Below, in pieces: positions 17,921 through 26,588 of a DNA stretch of 64,000 nucleotides. A model generated the notes under the pieces. It worked only from the letters and a program-made list of their open reading frames with translations. It did no database searches and had not been told where the DNA came from. This stretch comes from Desulfuromonadales bacterium. GTDB taxonomy: Bacteria; Desulfobacterota; Desulfuromonadia; Geobacterales; Pseudopelobacteraceae. Within the stretch, counting starts at the first letter, position 1. Each line of letters opens with the position of its first letter. Location of the stretch: NCBI GenBank assembly GCA_013349325.1, contig DUZX01000011.1:32171-96170 (forward strand), in the 5' to 3' direction. Position numbers and translations under genes: made by a program.

Positions 17921-18154
17921 ATGCTAAGTATTGTATTTGGTCTGATTGCGATGAGTCTCGGGTTCTGGGGTCTGGTCAGGTATTGGTGGTATATGGTTGA
18001 TGTCCTGATTGCAATTCTGCCGTTGCTGTTGATTGTCAGCGGTGCCATTGCCCTTTTGGCAGGCATCAGGAACACCGGCATGCGCACCTCGTTTAAACTG
18101 AAAAAAGGTGCTGTTGCAGAAGAAGAACCCGCTACTCGAAAAAAAGACGAATAG
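17921..18154 (+). CDS. mamI: Magnetosome membrane protein MamI
   Basis: The 77-residue protein begins with I-V-F-G-L-I-A-M-S-L-G-F-W-G-L, followed by R-Y-W-W-Y-M-V-D and a second helix with L-L-A-G-I. This closely matches the MamI pattern: two membrane helices, a Trp-rich turn and a short polar tail. MamI is essential for magnetosome membrane formation. It lies 9 nt upstream of mamE with AGGAG in between. The acidic and basic C-terminal tail is longer than I recall for alphaproteobacterial MamI. Confidence 0.85.
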   Translation: MLSIVFGLIAMSLGFWGLVRYWWYMVDVLIAILPLLLIVSGAIALLAGIRNTGMRTSFKLKKGAVAEEEPATRKKDE

Positions 18155-18163
18155 GAGCAACTG

Positions 18164-20203
18164 ATGGGATCAGAGAAAATTGCTGACAGCACCGAGAGTA
18201 CTCTTCAGCAGCCTGAACATACGTGCTCCCGGAACTATAAACCGTGGATCTGGACACTGGTGGTCATGGCGATCCTCACCATTGTGTGGGCACTGTACGA
18301 AGGATCACAGCAGGAAGGGTATGTAAATAACTTCCTTACCAAAGGTCAAACTGCCAAGAATCTGGGTGCGCCAGCCCTTACACAGGTTGCCGGTGTCCAA
18401 CAGGCTCCCGGTGCGGTTGGAGATGTCCAGACCTCCTATCATGGCATTATCGACATGGTCAGGCCTGCGGTTATCAGTATCGATGCGGCCATGCGTAATC
18501 AGCCGACGGCAGCTAACCAGGGCGCCATTGAGCCGCTCCCCACAGACGTGGCTTTCACCAAGATCGGATCCGGCGTCATTATTGATCAGCGCGGTTACGT
18601 GCTCAGCAGTTACCACGTCATTGCCGGGGCTGAGTCTTTAAAAGCAACGGTCTACGGTCCGGGAGGAGCTAAAGAGTATCCTCTCAAATTGGTAAAAGCT
18701 GATTTACGCACCGATATGGCCTTGCTGCGCATTCAGGGTGGCGGATCCTTTCCGTATGCTGCTCTGGGCAACTCCGACGCTTCCAGAACAGGTGATATGG
18801 TCCTTACGATAGGCAGTCCATTCGGATTTGAACAGTCGGTTACCTCCGGCATGATCAGCAGCCGCAACCGGACGCTGCAAGTCGGTGATACCGTCTATGA
18901 AAATCTGATTCAGACCGATTCACCCATCAATCGTGGCAGCAGCGGTGGCCCGATGCTGAACGTGCAGGGTGAAGTTATTGGTATTAACACCGCCATATTT
19001 GCTCCGACCGGTGTCTTTAACGGCATCGGCTTCGCCATTCCGATCAACCGTGCGGCCGACCTGGTGGGCGGAGTCATTGACTTCAACAACATGGCTCCCG
19101 GTGCAGGCGCCGGCCAGTTGGTAGCCTGGACAAACCAGGGTCGTCAGGTTGGTAACGCCTACCGTCTTCCTGGCGGACAGATGATTACACCACCGCACCC
19201 GCTGCGCGGTAAATGCCTGGACTGCCATCCTCAGTTGTTTGAACAGCAGGCGCAGGCCGCTCCGGTCAACGCGGATCTGTTCCCGCAGCAGGGACAGGCT
19301 ACACCGGTTAACGTCGATCCGTTCCTTCAGCAGGGTAGAGGCATGCAGGTTAACGTTGATCCGTTTCTGCAACAGCAGGGTCAGGGCATGCCGGTTAATG
19401 TTGATCCGTTTTTGCAACAGCAGGGAAGAGGCATGGCTGCCAACGCTGATCCGCTGCTACAGCAGCAGAACGGCCTGCACATCGGAGCCGGTGCAGGAAA
19501 AAGCAAAGGTCTCTTCGGTCGCTTCAATGGCGGACCGTTAACCGGTAGCGGTGGTCAGTTGACAGCCGCCGGGCAGCAGGGTTCGTACATTGAACCGCTC
19601 ATGGGAGTCGGCCTGGTTGACGTCAATGAAACAATCAGCCAGCAGGCCAAGATGGTGCATCCTGAAGGGGTACTGGTAACCGGAGTCCTGCCGGGTGGAC
19701 CGGCCGATACCGCCGGCATCCAGCGTGGCGATATCCTTGTCCGGATTGCCGGGCGTAAAATACTGAACATTGCCAGCCTCAACAAGCTGCTGTCTTCACA
19801 AAATATCGGCCGCAAATTTGAGCTTATCTATCTGCGTAACGGATCCCGTCAGGCAGCCAGAATTAAAACCGGCATCAAGAATCAGGCAGCAGTGCAGCAA
19901 CCTCGTCAAGCTGGTCAGATGCAAGAGCAGGGGGCCTATCAGTGGCCGTTGGGCGCCAGTGTATCACCGCTTGGTCCGAGAAATATGATGTTCACCAAAA
20001 CCGGTGTCTGCGTTCAGAACAGCGGCGGAATCCTGGCCGCCAACGGTCTCAGAAACGGAGATATCATCAAGGCGATCAACGGAAAACAGGTTGAAGATCT
20101 GGAAACATTTATCAAACAGTCGAAAAAGGTTAATAGCAAGAAGGGGTTTATGCTGGACGTTATCCGTTCCGGTAATTCCATCTTCCTGACAGTAAAAGGG
20201 TAA
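18164..20203 (+). CDS. mamE: Magnetosome protease MamE with magnetochrome and two PDZ domains
   Basis: The 679-residue protein has a membrane anchor (29-44) and an HtrA-type trypsin domain (about 90-310) with the full triad His151, Asp184 and Ser260. One magnetochrome motif follows (P-P-H-P-L-R-G-K-C-L-D-C-H, Cys351/Cys354/His355). Then come about five tandem 16-residue repeats rich in V-N-V-D-P-F-L-Q-Q-Q (about 362-435), and two PDZ domains (about 475-570 and 595-679). MamE controls protein sorting and crystal maturation by proteolysis. Alphaproteobacterial MamE has two magnetochromes; here there is one. No separate MamO with a degenerate triad is present in the window. Confidence 0.94.
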   Translation: MGSEKIADSTESTLQQPEHTCSRNYKPWIWTLVVMAILTIVWALYEGSQQEGYVNNFLTKGQTAKNLGAPALTQVAGVQQAPGAVGDVQTSYHGIIDMVRPAVISIDAAMRNQPTAANQGAIEPLPTDVAFTKIGSGVIIDQRGYVLSSYHVIAGAESLKATVYGPGGAKEYPLKLVKADLRTDMALLRIQGGGSFPYAALGNSDASRTGDMVLTIGSPFGFEQSVTSGMISSRNRTLQVGDTVYENLIQTDSPINRGSSGGPMLNVQGEVIGINTAIFAPTGVFNGIGFAIPINRAADLVGGVIDFNNMAPGAGAGQLVAWTNQGRQVGNAYRLPGGQMITPPHPLRGKCLDCHPQLFEQQAQAAPVNADLFPQQGQATPVNVDPFLQQGRGMQVNVDPFLQQQGQGMPVNVDPFLQQQGRGMAANADPLLQQQNGLHIGAGAGKSKGLFGRFNGGPLTGSGGQLTAAGQQGSYIEPLMGVGLVDVNETISQQAKMVHPEGVLVTGVLPGGPADTAGIQRGDILVRIAGRKILNIASLNKLLSSQNIGRKFELIYLRNGSRQAARIKTGIKNQAAVQQPRQAGQMQEQGAYQWPLGASVSPLGPRNMMFTKTGVCVQNSGGILAANGLRNGDIIKAINGKQVEDLETFIKQSKKVNSKKGFMLDVIRSGNSIFLTVKG

Positions 20204-20209
20204 GCGCCA

Positions 20210-20908
20210 TTGAAAGAGATTATTGAAAAGCTGTATGCGCAGGAACTGAATCTGATTACGGCCAAACCGGTTATGGTGCGGGCTAAAAAGCCTACTCTGG
20301 CCAAGCGATTCAAGATCAAGGTCTGGGAAAAACAGAATATAGCTGCCAGAATTGCGATGGTCTCCTTCGCTCTGCTGATCTTTACCGGCTGCATTTACTA
20401 CTATAATCTCTTTACCACCGAATCTTATATGGTTCGGCTGGAGGCGGCGCAGATCGAGGCCGAACTCCAGCGACGTAATGATCTGATTCCAAATCTGGTC
20501 AAGGCGGTCGTAGACTACATGGCTTATGAGGGCAAGGTGTTCGTGCATGCTGCCGATGTGCGTAGTGCGCTCGGTTCGCTGAAAGATATGTCGACTGACG
20601 GCACCTCGCTGCCGGTTGACGTCAAATCGATTGCCAGTTTCAAGTCAGCGATTTCTAAATTTCAAGCGGTAGCGGAGAATTATCCCGATCTCAAATCATC
20701 GATAACCTATCAAAATCTGATGAACGAGCTGGCCAATACTGAAACCCGGCTTGCTGTAGCGCGTGCCAAGTATAATTCAGCGGCAAATCTTTACAACACA
20801 AGCCTGGAGCTGGTACCGGGGTACTTTTTTGGTCTCGGTCTCGGTTTCAGGCATGCGGAAACATTCATAGCCGATAAAGCCGTTAAAGTGCCAAAAGATG
20901 TGAAATGA
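20210..20908 (+). CDS. mamQ: Magnetosome LemA-family protein MamQ
   Basis: A TTG start at 20210, just after mamE with AAGGG upstream, gives a 232-residue protein. It has a basic cytoplasmic N-terminus, one membrane helix (about 46-64) and a LemA helical domain with Q-R-R-N-D-L-I-P-N-L-V and A-V-A-R-A-K-Y-N-S-A. Position next to mamE and the full LemA signature favour this gene as MamQ over the shorter paralogue at 15320. MamQ is needed for vesicle formation. The stop overlaps the next start by 4 nt. Confidence 0.87.
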   Translation: MKEIIEKLYAQELNLITAKPVMVRAKKPTLAKRFKIKVWEKQNIAARIAMVSFALLIFTGCIYYYNLFTTESYMVRLEAAQIEAELQRRNDLIPNLVKAVVDYMAYEGKVFVHAADVRSALGSLKDMSTDGTSLPVDVKSIASFKSAISKFQAVAENYPDLKSSITYQNLMNELANTETRLAVARAKYNSAANLYNTSLELVPGYFFGLGLGFRHAETFIADKAVKVPKDVK

Positions 20909-22008
20909 GCCAGATACGTAAGTACCTGCTGTTTGTAGGTGTCCTGATAGCTGTCCTGTACGCAACAGCAAACTTTAACCTGTCTGATATCGTCAGCTTA
21001 CAATCGTCTAAAAGCGTATCCGGCCAAAAATCGTTTCACAAACCCTACGTTTCTAAAAAGCCGACCAATACGCTGACCGGCTTTGAAAGTACGCCGGCTA
21101 CAGATTATAGCCCGTCACACAACCTGACTGCAGCGGCTGGAGATAATCAGATCTCGGTTTGGCAGCTGCCTGAAGCTGCAGCACTGCAGGAAATTGACGC
21201 TGGTGCGGATTTTCAGGCGCAGAGTCTTCGATTCATCCCTGGTTCTTCGCTGCTGGTAGCGGGTGGCGTCAAGAGTGATGCAAGCGGGGCGATCTGGTTT
21301 TTTGATGCCGTGACCGGTGAAGCGCGACTGCAGCTTGATGAACCGGAACCGATTCAAAGCCTGGACCCGCATCCGGGAGGGCGCTTTCTGATGGCCACCG
21401 CCGATAGCTATCTCAAAATTATTGATATGAAGGACGGCAATACCGTCACGGTGCTTCAGAAGAACAGCCCGGCAGCTCGCGGATATTATTACGGTAACGG
21501 GCAGTACCTTTTACAATCTGACACACTGTCACTGTTTGATCTGAGCAAACGCAGTCTTGTTGGTACTCTCGACTCTGTTGCGCCGCTGCTCTTCAAAAAA
21601 GGTCTGGACGGAACGACCTTTGCCTGGCTCACCGCCGAAGGGATTGCGGTCATAACGGCTGCACAGAAGGTGAAGCGTTTTTTCCCGCTTGATACAAAGG
21701 GCATCACGGCCTTTGATATTGAAAAGGAGGGGAGCTGGGGTCTGTTTCTGCTGGATACGCAGAAGCTGGCTGTTATCAATCTCTCAACCGGCAAAGCCGT
21801 AAAAACGATAGCCCTGAACGCATCGGCAATCGATGTTACGATCAGTCCGGACGGCTCGAGCGCCTATGTTGCCTACTCAACCGGTACGGTGGATGTTTAC
21901 GACATCGGCCAGCAGAACAAGATCAGGAAAATGAAGCAGCAGCTGAAAAACCTGTTTGGGGCAACTGTCGATAAACTTGGCCAGTACGTAAAGCCGCTCC
22001 CGAAATAA
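20905..22008 (+). CDS. Membrane-anchored beta-propeller protein
   Basis: The 367-residue protein has an N-terminal membrane anchor (about 8-24), a short linker, then repeated strands of the WD40/YVTN type, for example L-T-A-A-A-G-D-N-Q-I-S-V-W, D-P-H-P-G-G-R-F-L-M-A-T-A and T-I-S-P-D-G-S-S-A-Y-V-A. Six or seven blades fit in the length. It is translationally coupled to mamQ. It probably provides a protein-interaction platform at the magnetosome membrane; no catalytic residues are seen. Confidence 0.78.
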   Translation: MSQIRKYLLFVGVLIAVLYATANFNLSDIVSLQSSKSVSGQKSFHKPYVSKKPTNTLTGFESTPATDYSPSHNLTAAAGDNQISVWQLPEAAALQEIDAGADFQAQSLRFIPGSSLLVAGGVKSDASGAIWFFDAVTGEARLQLDEPEPIQSLDPHPGGRFLMATADSYLKIIDMKDGNTVTVLQKNSPAARGYYYGNGQYLLQSDTLSLFDLSKRSLVGTLDSVAPLLFKKGLDGTTFAWLTAEGIAVITAAQKVKRFFPLDTKGITAFDIEKEGSWGLFLLDTQKLAVINLSTGKAVKTIALNASAIDVTISPDGSSAYVAYSTGTVDVYDIGQQNKIRKMKQQLKNLFGATVDKLGQYVKPLPK

Positions 22009-22017
22009 CTGGAAGAT

Positions 22018-22899
22018 ATGCTCTACAGGTTACTTACATCAGATGTACCTGATATTCTCGCCTACGCATCGGCTTTTGTTACGGCTCTCTGGTTGTTCGT
22101 AGATCATCAATATGCTGCGGTTCTGCCTCGCTTTATCGCAGTATGGTCACCGGATAATGGAATTATATTTTCTGTTTTTACCGGCACCATCCTGATCTGC
22201 AAATATATCTGTCTGGAAGGGAATGAGCAGGCGGTACATCAGCTGAGTGAGGAAACAAGTCGTCAGGAAGGAATTATAAAAGCCCACGAACTGACCGCTG
22301 TGGCGCTTAACAAAAAAGCGGCGGTTCGGGATTCTGAAATCAGCACCTTGCAAAGTAGAATTGCTGAAATGGACGCACACTCACCCACAGCAGAGCTGAG
22401 CGAACTTCGCAAAAAAATACGTGCCACCGAAGATGATACCAAAGCGGCACTGACGGTACTGGTTAAAAACCTCCAGTCACGGCTTCATTTTCTAAAAGAT
22501 GTTCATGACCCGCAGCTGCTCTTCGCCTGTGATGTGCTGCGTCAGGAGCTGGAACTGGTCGAAAATGAACTCAAGCGCGGAGATCGCTCGTATTACGAGC
22601 TCTGTCTTAAAATCGTCGATATTGACGATAACCTTGCAGAGCTGAAAGATATCGATTTAGCGGCCAGTTTTGACCAGAGTCCCAAGCAGCACGGCGTTGC
22701 CGAAACCTGGCTGAATTTCATCAAACTTAATGACAGTAACGATCCGGCAGCCATTGAACGGGCCTTCAAATTTTTCAAGTTTGCGTTTCATCCGGACCGC
22801 TTTACGTCGGAGTCGTTAAAAGTGGAAGCAAGCAGGTACTTCCAGCACAGTATCAACGCGCATAACACCATCAAGCGAAAGGATCAGGCAGCTCCATGA
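22018..22899 (+). CDS. Membrane protein with coiled coil and C-terminal J-domain-like segment
   Basis: Two membrane helices occupy about residues 12-28 and 45-62. A long coiled coil follows (about 75-210). The C-terminal 65 residues end with A-I-E-R-A-F-K-F-F-K-F-A-F-H-P-D-R and a following helix, which fits helices II and III of a DnaJ J-domain, with the HPD tripeptide at about 258-260. J-domains recruit Hsp70. It sits between the propeller and the TauE-type gene, overlapping the latter by 4 nt, so a chaperone role in magnetosome assembly is plausible but inferred. Confidence 0.68.
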   Translation: MLYRLLTSDVPDILAYASAFVTALWLFVDHQYAAVLPRFIAVWSPDNGIIFSVFTGTILICKYICLEGNEQAVHQLSEETSRQEGIIKAHELTAVALNKKAAVRDSEISTLQSRIAEMDAHSPTAELSELRKKIRATEDDTKAALTVLVKNLQSRLHFLKDVHDPQLLFACDVLRQELELVENELKRGDRSYYELCLKIVDIDDNLAELKDIDLAASFDQSPKQHGVAETWLNFIKLNDSNDPAAIERAFKFFKFAFHPDRFTSESLKVEASRYFQHSINAHNTIKRKDQAAP

Positions 22900-23798
22900 A
22901 TAAATACCTCCTCACGCTGCTGATACTGCTGGTCGTCACGGGAAACGCTCTTGCGGGCCCGGTTGTCATTGACGGACATGCCGTTGTGACCGATCTGCCG
23001 GAAGCCTTGCTGCTGGTAATCTTCGGCTGCGCTGTCGGCCTGATCGGAACTTTAATCGGTGCCGGTGGCGGATTTATCCATGTTCCCATGCTGATGATTT
23101 TTTTCGGTTTTTCACCGCAGTTGGCCATTGGAACTTCAATAACGGCCGTGTTCATGAATGCGCTGTCAGGCACTTTTTCATACGTGACACATAAACGGAT
23201 CGATTACGAAATCGGTCTCAAGTTTGCCACCGCTGCGGTGCCGGGCGTCCTAGTCGGTGCCGTAATTGCCCAGCATTTCACGTTTACCAGCTTTTCGATC
23301 ATCTTCAGCATCACGCTGGTACTTCTGTCGATCCACCTTTTTTCGGAGAAAGATATTTCAATCGTACGGACCAAAGCGCTCGAACTGCCCAAGGAGCGAC
23401 TGCTGATGGATGCCGAAGGAGAGATGCACGCCTATGCCCCCGACATGGCCATCGGACTGGCGGGTAGTTTTTTTACCGGTATCTTTTCGGGACTGTTCGG
23501 TATCGGTGGCGGCATCATTCATGTACCGCTGATGTACTCGGTGCTCGGCATGCCGGTCCATATTGCGACGGCAACATCGCATTTCATTCTTGCGATAACC
23601 AGCTTCTTTGCCGTGATTATCTTTACCGGAATGCACGAGATTGATCTTGATTTTGCCATATTTATCGGCGTAGGCGCCATTCTGGGGGCCTATTTCGGAG
23701 CCCGTCTGTCACGCAGAACCCGTCCACGCTTTATCAAGCGTGCTATCGCGGTCTGTCTTTTAATGCTGGCCTTGAAATTGATTACCGGTGTTATGTAA
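22896..23798 (+). CDS. TauE/SafE-family permease in magnetosome cluster
   Basis: The 300-residue protein has a hydrophobic leader (K-Y-L-L-T-L-L-I-L-L) and about eight further membrane segments. The two halves carry the family repeat G-x-G-G-G-F/I-I-H-V-P (near residues 52 and 208). TauE/SafE proteins move sulfonates or other anions. In magnetosome biology the C-terminal half of MamO is a TauE-like domain; here a free-standing TauE protein is encoded and no MamO protease is seen, so it may cover that part. This equivalence is a hypothesis. Confidence 0.82.
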   Translation: MNKYLLTLLILLVVTGNALAGPVVIDGHAVVTDLPEALLLVIFGCAVGLIGTLIGAGGGFIHVPMLMIFFGFSPQLAIGTSITAVFMNALSGTFSYVTHKRIDYEIGLKFATAAVPGVLVGAVIAQHFTFTSFSIIFSITLVLLSIHLFSEKDISIVRTKALELPKERLLMDAEGEMHAYAPDMAIGLAGSFFTGIFSGLFGIGGGIIHVPLMYSVLGMPVHIATATSHFILAITSFFAVIIFTGMHEIDLDFAIFIGVGAILGAYFGARLSRRTRPRFIKRAIAVCLLMLALKLITGVM

Positions 23799-23826
23799 CC
23801 AATAAACCGAAACAGGGGAGGGTGTC

Positions 23827-26046
23827 ATGCAGCAGAAAATCATTTTGAACACCATATCAAAAACTATGAATTTGGGCGGATCCGCACTTGTTTCGGTATA
23901 CGATGCCGGTGCCGGTATATTTAACAGCACCATGTCGGCGCTGTCGCCGGGTGAAAAATCAAAGCTGCGCACCAGAATCAAGCTCTATGAAAAGAAAATA
24001 CAGTCACTCTATGGTGAGATCGGCAGGGAATCGTCCAAATATCCCGACCCTGCTGCTGCCCTGGAATCAAATTCTGTGAAAGCTCTGTTAGAAGCGATCA
24101 AAGAGCATACCAGTGGCATCGAGATTATGAAGCAGCGTATCATTGAACTCGAAGAAATCAAGGCAGCCAGGGTTAAGCCAAAGCCGGTAGCAAAACCGGA
24201 AGCGAAGAAGGGGCAGCACGAAAAAGTCGGCGTGGCGGCGTTTTTTATTAAGTCAATATCAAGCTCTATCGCCGGTTATCTGCCGGGTGAGCGCTCAACC
24301 CTTGAGCGTTCGATTGCTGAAAATGATAAAAAAATTCAGGCATTGTACGGTGAATTTGCCAGAGAATCCGCTAAGATGCCGGATCCGGCAGAAGCGCTCG
24401 CTTCAGAAACCGTCGCCGGAATTATATCTAAAATTAACGCGCTTAAAACAGTGAACGAAACACTGAAAGAACGTATTGTTGAATTGGCGGCTGGTAACAA
24501 AACTGTGCCGACTGCTAAAAAAGCTGCTGCTGTTGCACCGACTGAAGAGGAATGTTACGAAACTACCGCAGCGGCTGCGCCGCTCTGTGATGCGGTTGAT
24601 GTCCTTGCAGCAGCCGGGGCAGAGCCGACACCTGTAGCTGCAATTGCTGAACAGTCTGATCCTTCAACGACAGATTATACCAGGGCCAAGCCATGTACCA
24701 TTCCGACCCCGAACCTTCAGCCTCCTACCAGGGGGGATATCGAAAACGTCACCCGTACGCTGCAGCCGGAACCGGTCGTTGAAGCTGTGAGTGCTGATCT
24801 GCCGCCGATAGTTGCCGAGGCTGTTGCAGTTGTTGAAGAACAGGTTGCCTCTGAAGTTGCTGATGTCATTGAAGAGCAGGTTGCAACTGATGTTGTTGCT
24901 GCCGTTGAGGAACAGGCAGCATCGTGGGGTGTCGTTGTTACTGACACAGAACCGGAAGCGGTGACTGTGGTCGTTGTCGAAGAACCGGTCGCTGCTGAAG
25001 TGAGCGCTGCAGTAGAAGAGCAGGCTGCTGCCTGGGGCGTCGTTGTTGCAGAGCCAGAAGCGGTTGCAGAAGCTGAACCGGAAGTACCTGCCGTTATTGA
25101 AGAGATTACAGCAGAGCCTGTCGTGCAGGCTGAAGAGGTGGTCGCCGCTGTCGAAGAGGTGGTGGCTGTTGTCGAAGAGGTGGCGGCTGTTGAAGAACCG
25201 CTCCCAGAGGCAGTAGCAGCCGAAGAAGAGTTGCTTGATGCTGACGTTATAGAACTAGCAGAAGAGTTGACCGAATCAGAACCGTCAGTCACTACACCGC
25301 TGCAGGAGGCCTCACCGCCTGAAGCACCTCCCGTTGTAGAAACAGTCACACCAGTTGTTGATGTTACTCTTACCTTAGAGGTTCCGCCGGCGGAGCTCGA
25401 AAAAAAAAAATTACCTTCTTTTGACCGGCCAGAACCGGAGCCGGTTGCCAGAGGATATTTTAGCGCAGCTCCGGACGAGTTCTCAAAAGTCCGGACAAGA
25501 ACCACTGCAGCGCCATTTCGAGCACAACACGAACCGACTCACGATTTCGCAGCACCGGGTTACGCGTCAACCTCAGGCTCTGCCGACGCCTCAGGGCCGG
25601 CCTTTCGTACCAGAGTTCACCAGAACGTATTCTCCACAATCGCCGCAGTTCCGTCAGCAGCCGCTCTCCCTGCTGACGGTGCTCCGATTAAAGTTAAAGT
25701 TGCCGAAAAAGTAGCAGAGGCTCCTGTCTACCGCCCTGCTGCAAGCGTGGACTCCTCAGAATCAGGGCCGGTATTTCGTACCAGAGCACATCAGCAGAAT
25801 CCGTATCTGGAAGCGGCTGCCGCACAAGGCTTTACGCCTCCCGCTGCTCCGGTAGTCGAGACGGTTGTCAATACTTCTGAAGCAGTTGCCGAAAAAAAAG
25901 AGCCTGCAGCTAAAAAACACGCTGAAGCATCGCCAGCACTTAATAAAACCAGTGCCGGCAAAGCTTCTGTGAAGCCGGATGCTGCAGCGGCCAAAGCAGC
26001 CGCCACCGCTGCAAGCGGCAAGAATAAACCCAGGAAGCGGAGCTGA
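23827..26046 (+). CDS. Large acidic repeat protein with duplicated helical domain
   Basis: The 739-residue protein starts with two copies (about residues 1-110 and 135-220) of a helical unit: L-x2-R-I/S-x3-K-K-I-Q-x-L-Y-G-E, R-E-S-x-K-x-P-D-P-A-x-A-L and a second helix ending I-V/I-E-L. This recalls the short proteins at 9194 and 12258. A low-complexity middle (about 300-480) is dominated by V-V-E-E and E-x-V-A-A runs and is strongly acidic. The tail holds three copies of an F/V-R-T-R motif and ends in a basic K-P-R-K-R-S. Acidic repeat proteins in magnetosome clusters may bind iron or template crystal growth. The stop overlaps the Rieske start (TGATG). Confidence 0.72.
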   Translation: MQQKIILNTISKTMNLGGSALVSVYDAGAGIFNSTMSALSPGEKSKLRTRIKLYEKKIQSLYGEIGRESSKYPDPAAALESNSVKALLEAIKEHTSGIEIMKQRIIELEEIKAARVKPKPVAKPEAKKGQHEKVGVAAFFIKSISSSIAGYLPGERSTLERSIAENDKKIQALYGEFARESAKMPDPAEALASETVAGIISKINALKTVNETLKERIVELAAGNKTVPTAKKAAAVAPTEEECYETTAAAAPLCDAVDVLAAAGAEPTPVAAIAEQSDPSTTDYTRAKPCTIPTPNLQPPTRGDIENVTRTLQPEPVVEAVSADLPPIVAEAVAVVEEQVASEVADVIEEQVATDVVAAVEEQAASWGVVVTDTEPEAVTVVVVEEPVAAEVSAAVEEQAAAWGVVVAEPEAVAEAEPEVPAVIEEITAEPVVQAEEVVAAVEEVVAVVEEVAAVEEPLPEAVAAEEELLDADVIELAEELTESEPSVTTPLQEASPPEAPPVVETVTPVVDVTLTLEVPPAELEKKKLPSFDRPEPEPVARGYFSAAPDEFSKVRTRTTAAPFRAQHEPTHDFAAPGYASTSGSADASGPAFRTRVHQNVFSTIAAVPSAAALPADGAPIKVKVAEKVAEAPVYRPAASVDSSESGPVFRTRAHQQNPYLEAAAAQGFTPPAAPVVETVVNTSEAVAEKKEPAAKKHAEASPALNKTSAGKASVKPDAAAAKAAATAASGKNKPRKRS

Positions 26047-26543
26047 TGCGAACGAAAGAGCCGATTGAGGACTACCAGGTTGAGCAAGGCCTGGACGGAA
26101 CTACTGCTGAGCATGCCGGCTTCGGGAGAAGAAAGTTCATCAGCCTCTGTCTCGGTGGTGTGGGGGCGCTGGCCCTGAGCGGCTTTGCCGCCGTAGTCTA
26201 TCCGCTGTTCCGCTACTATCTGGTGCCACATTCCACCCAGTCAAGTGCCGCAACTTTCCAGATACCGCTCAATGACCTTGTGCCGGGTGAGGCCAAGTTC
26301 TTTGAGTTTAACGGCTCAGCTGCAGTTCTGCTCAAAAAACAGGATGGCAGCGTAGTTGCCCTTTCTGCCGTCTGCCCGCATCTGGGCTGTATCGTACAGT
26401 GGGAACAGAACAAACAGGATTTTCTCTGTCCCTGTCACGCCGGATATTTCACTGCTGACGGAGCCGTCATCTCCGGTCCGCCGCCTCGCCCGCTGGCCAA
26501 GCTGCCTTTCAGCGTCGCAAACAATATTGTAACGGTCGGCTAA
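26046..26543 (+). CDS. Rieske 2Fe-2S protein of a bc-type complex
   Basis: The 165-residue protein has a twin-arginine-like start (G-R-R-K-F-I-S-L) followed by a membrane helix (about 33-58). The Rieske domain holds C-P-H-L-G-C (Cys110, His112, Cys115) and C-P-C-H-A-G (Cys128, Cys130, His131). Cys110, His112, Cys128 and His131 should bind the cluster, and Cys115 and Cys130 form the usual disulfide. It is coupled by a 1-nt overlap to the acidic magnetosome-cluster protein and is followed by cytochrome b, so it is the electron acceptor subunit of a quinol-oxidising complex. Confidence 0.92.
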   Translation: MRTKEPIEDYQVEQGLDGTTAEHAGFGRRKFISLCLGGVGALALSGFAAVVYPLFRYYLVPHSTQSSAATFQIPLNDLVPGEAKFFEFNGSAAVLLKKQDGSVVALSAVCPHLGCIVQWEQNKQDFLCPCHAGYFTADGAVISGPPPRPLAKLPFSVANNIVTVG

Positions 26544-26588
26544 AAACCTATTTTAGTGCAGGACCGCACCACTACCAAAGGCCTACGC

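Noticed and set aside
18164..23798. A MamO protease
   Set aside because: Only one trypsin-type gene is present and its triad is complete, so it is MamE. The TauE-type gene is separate.
24717..25505. 262-residue Ser/Thr-rich frame on the minus strand
   Set aside because: It is the mirror of the acidic repeat region: GAA/GTT-rich codons read backwards give Ser/Thr. No ribosome-binding site.
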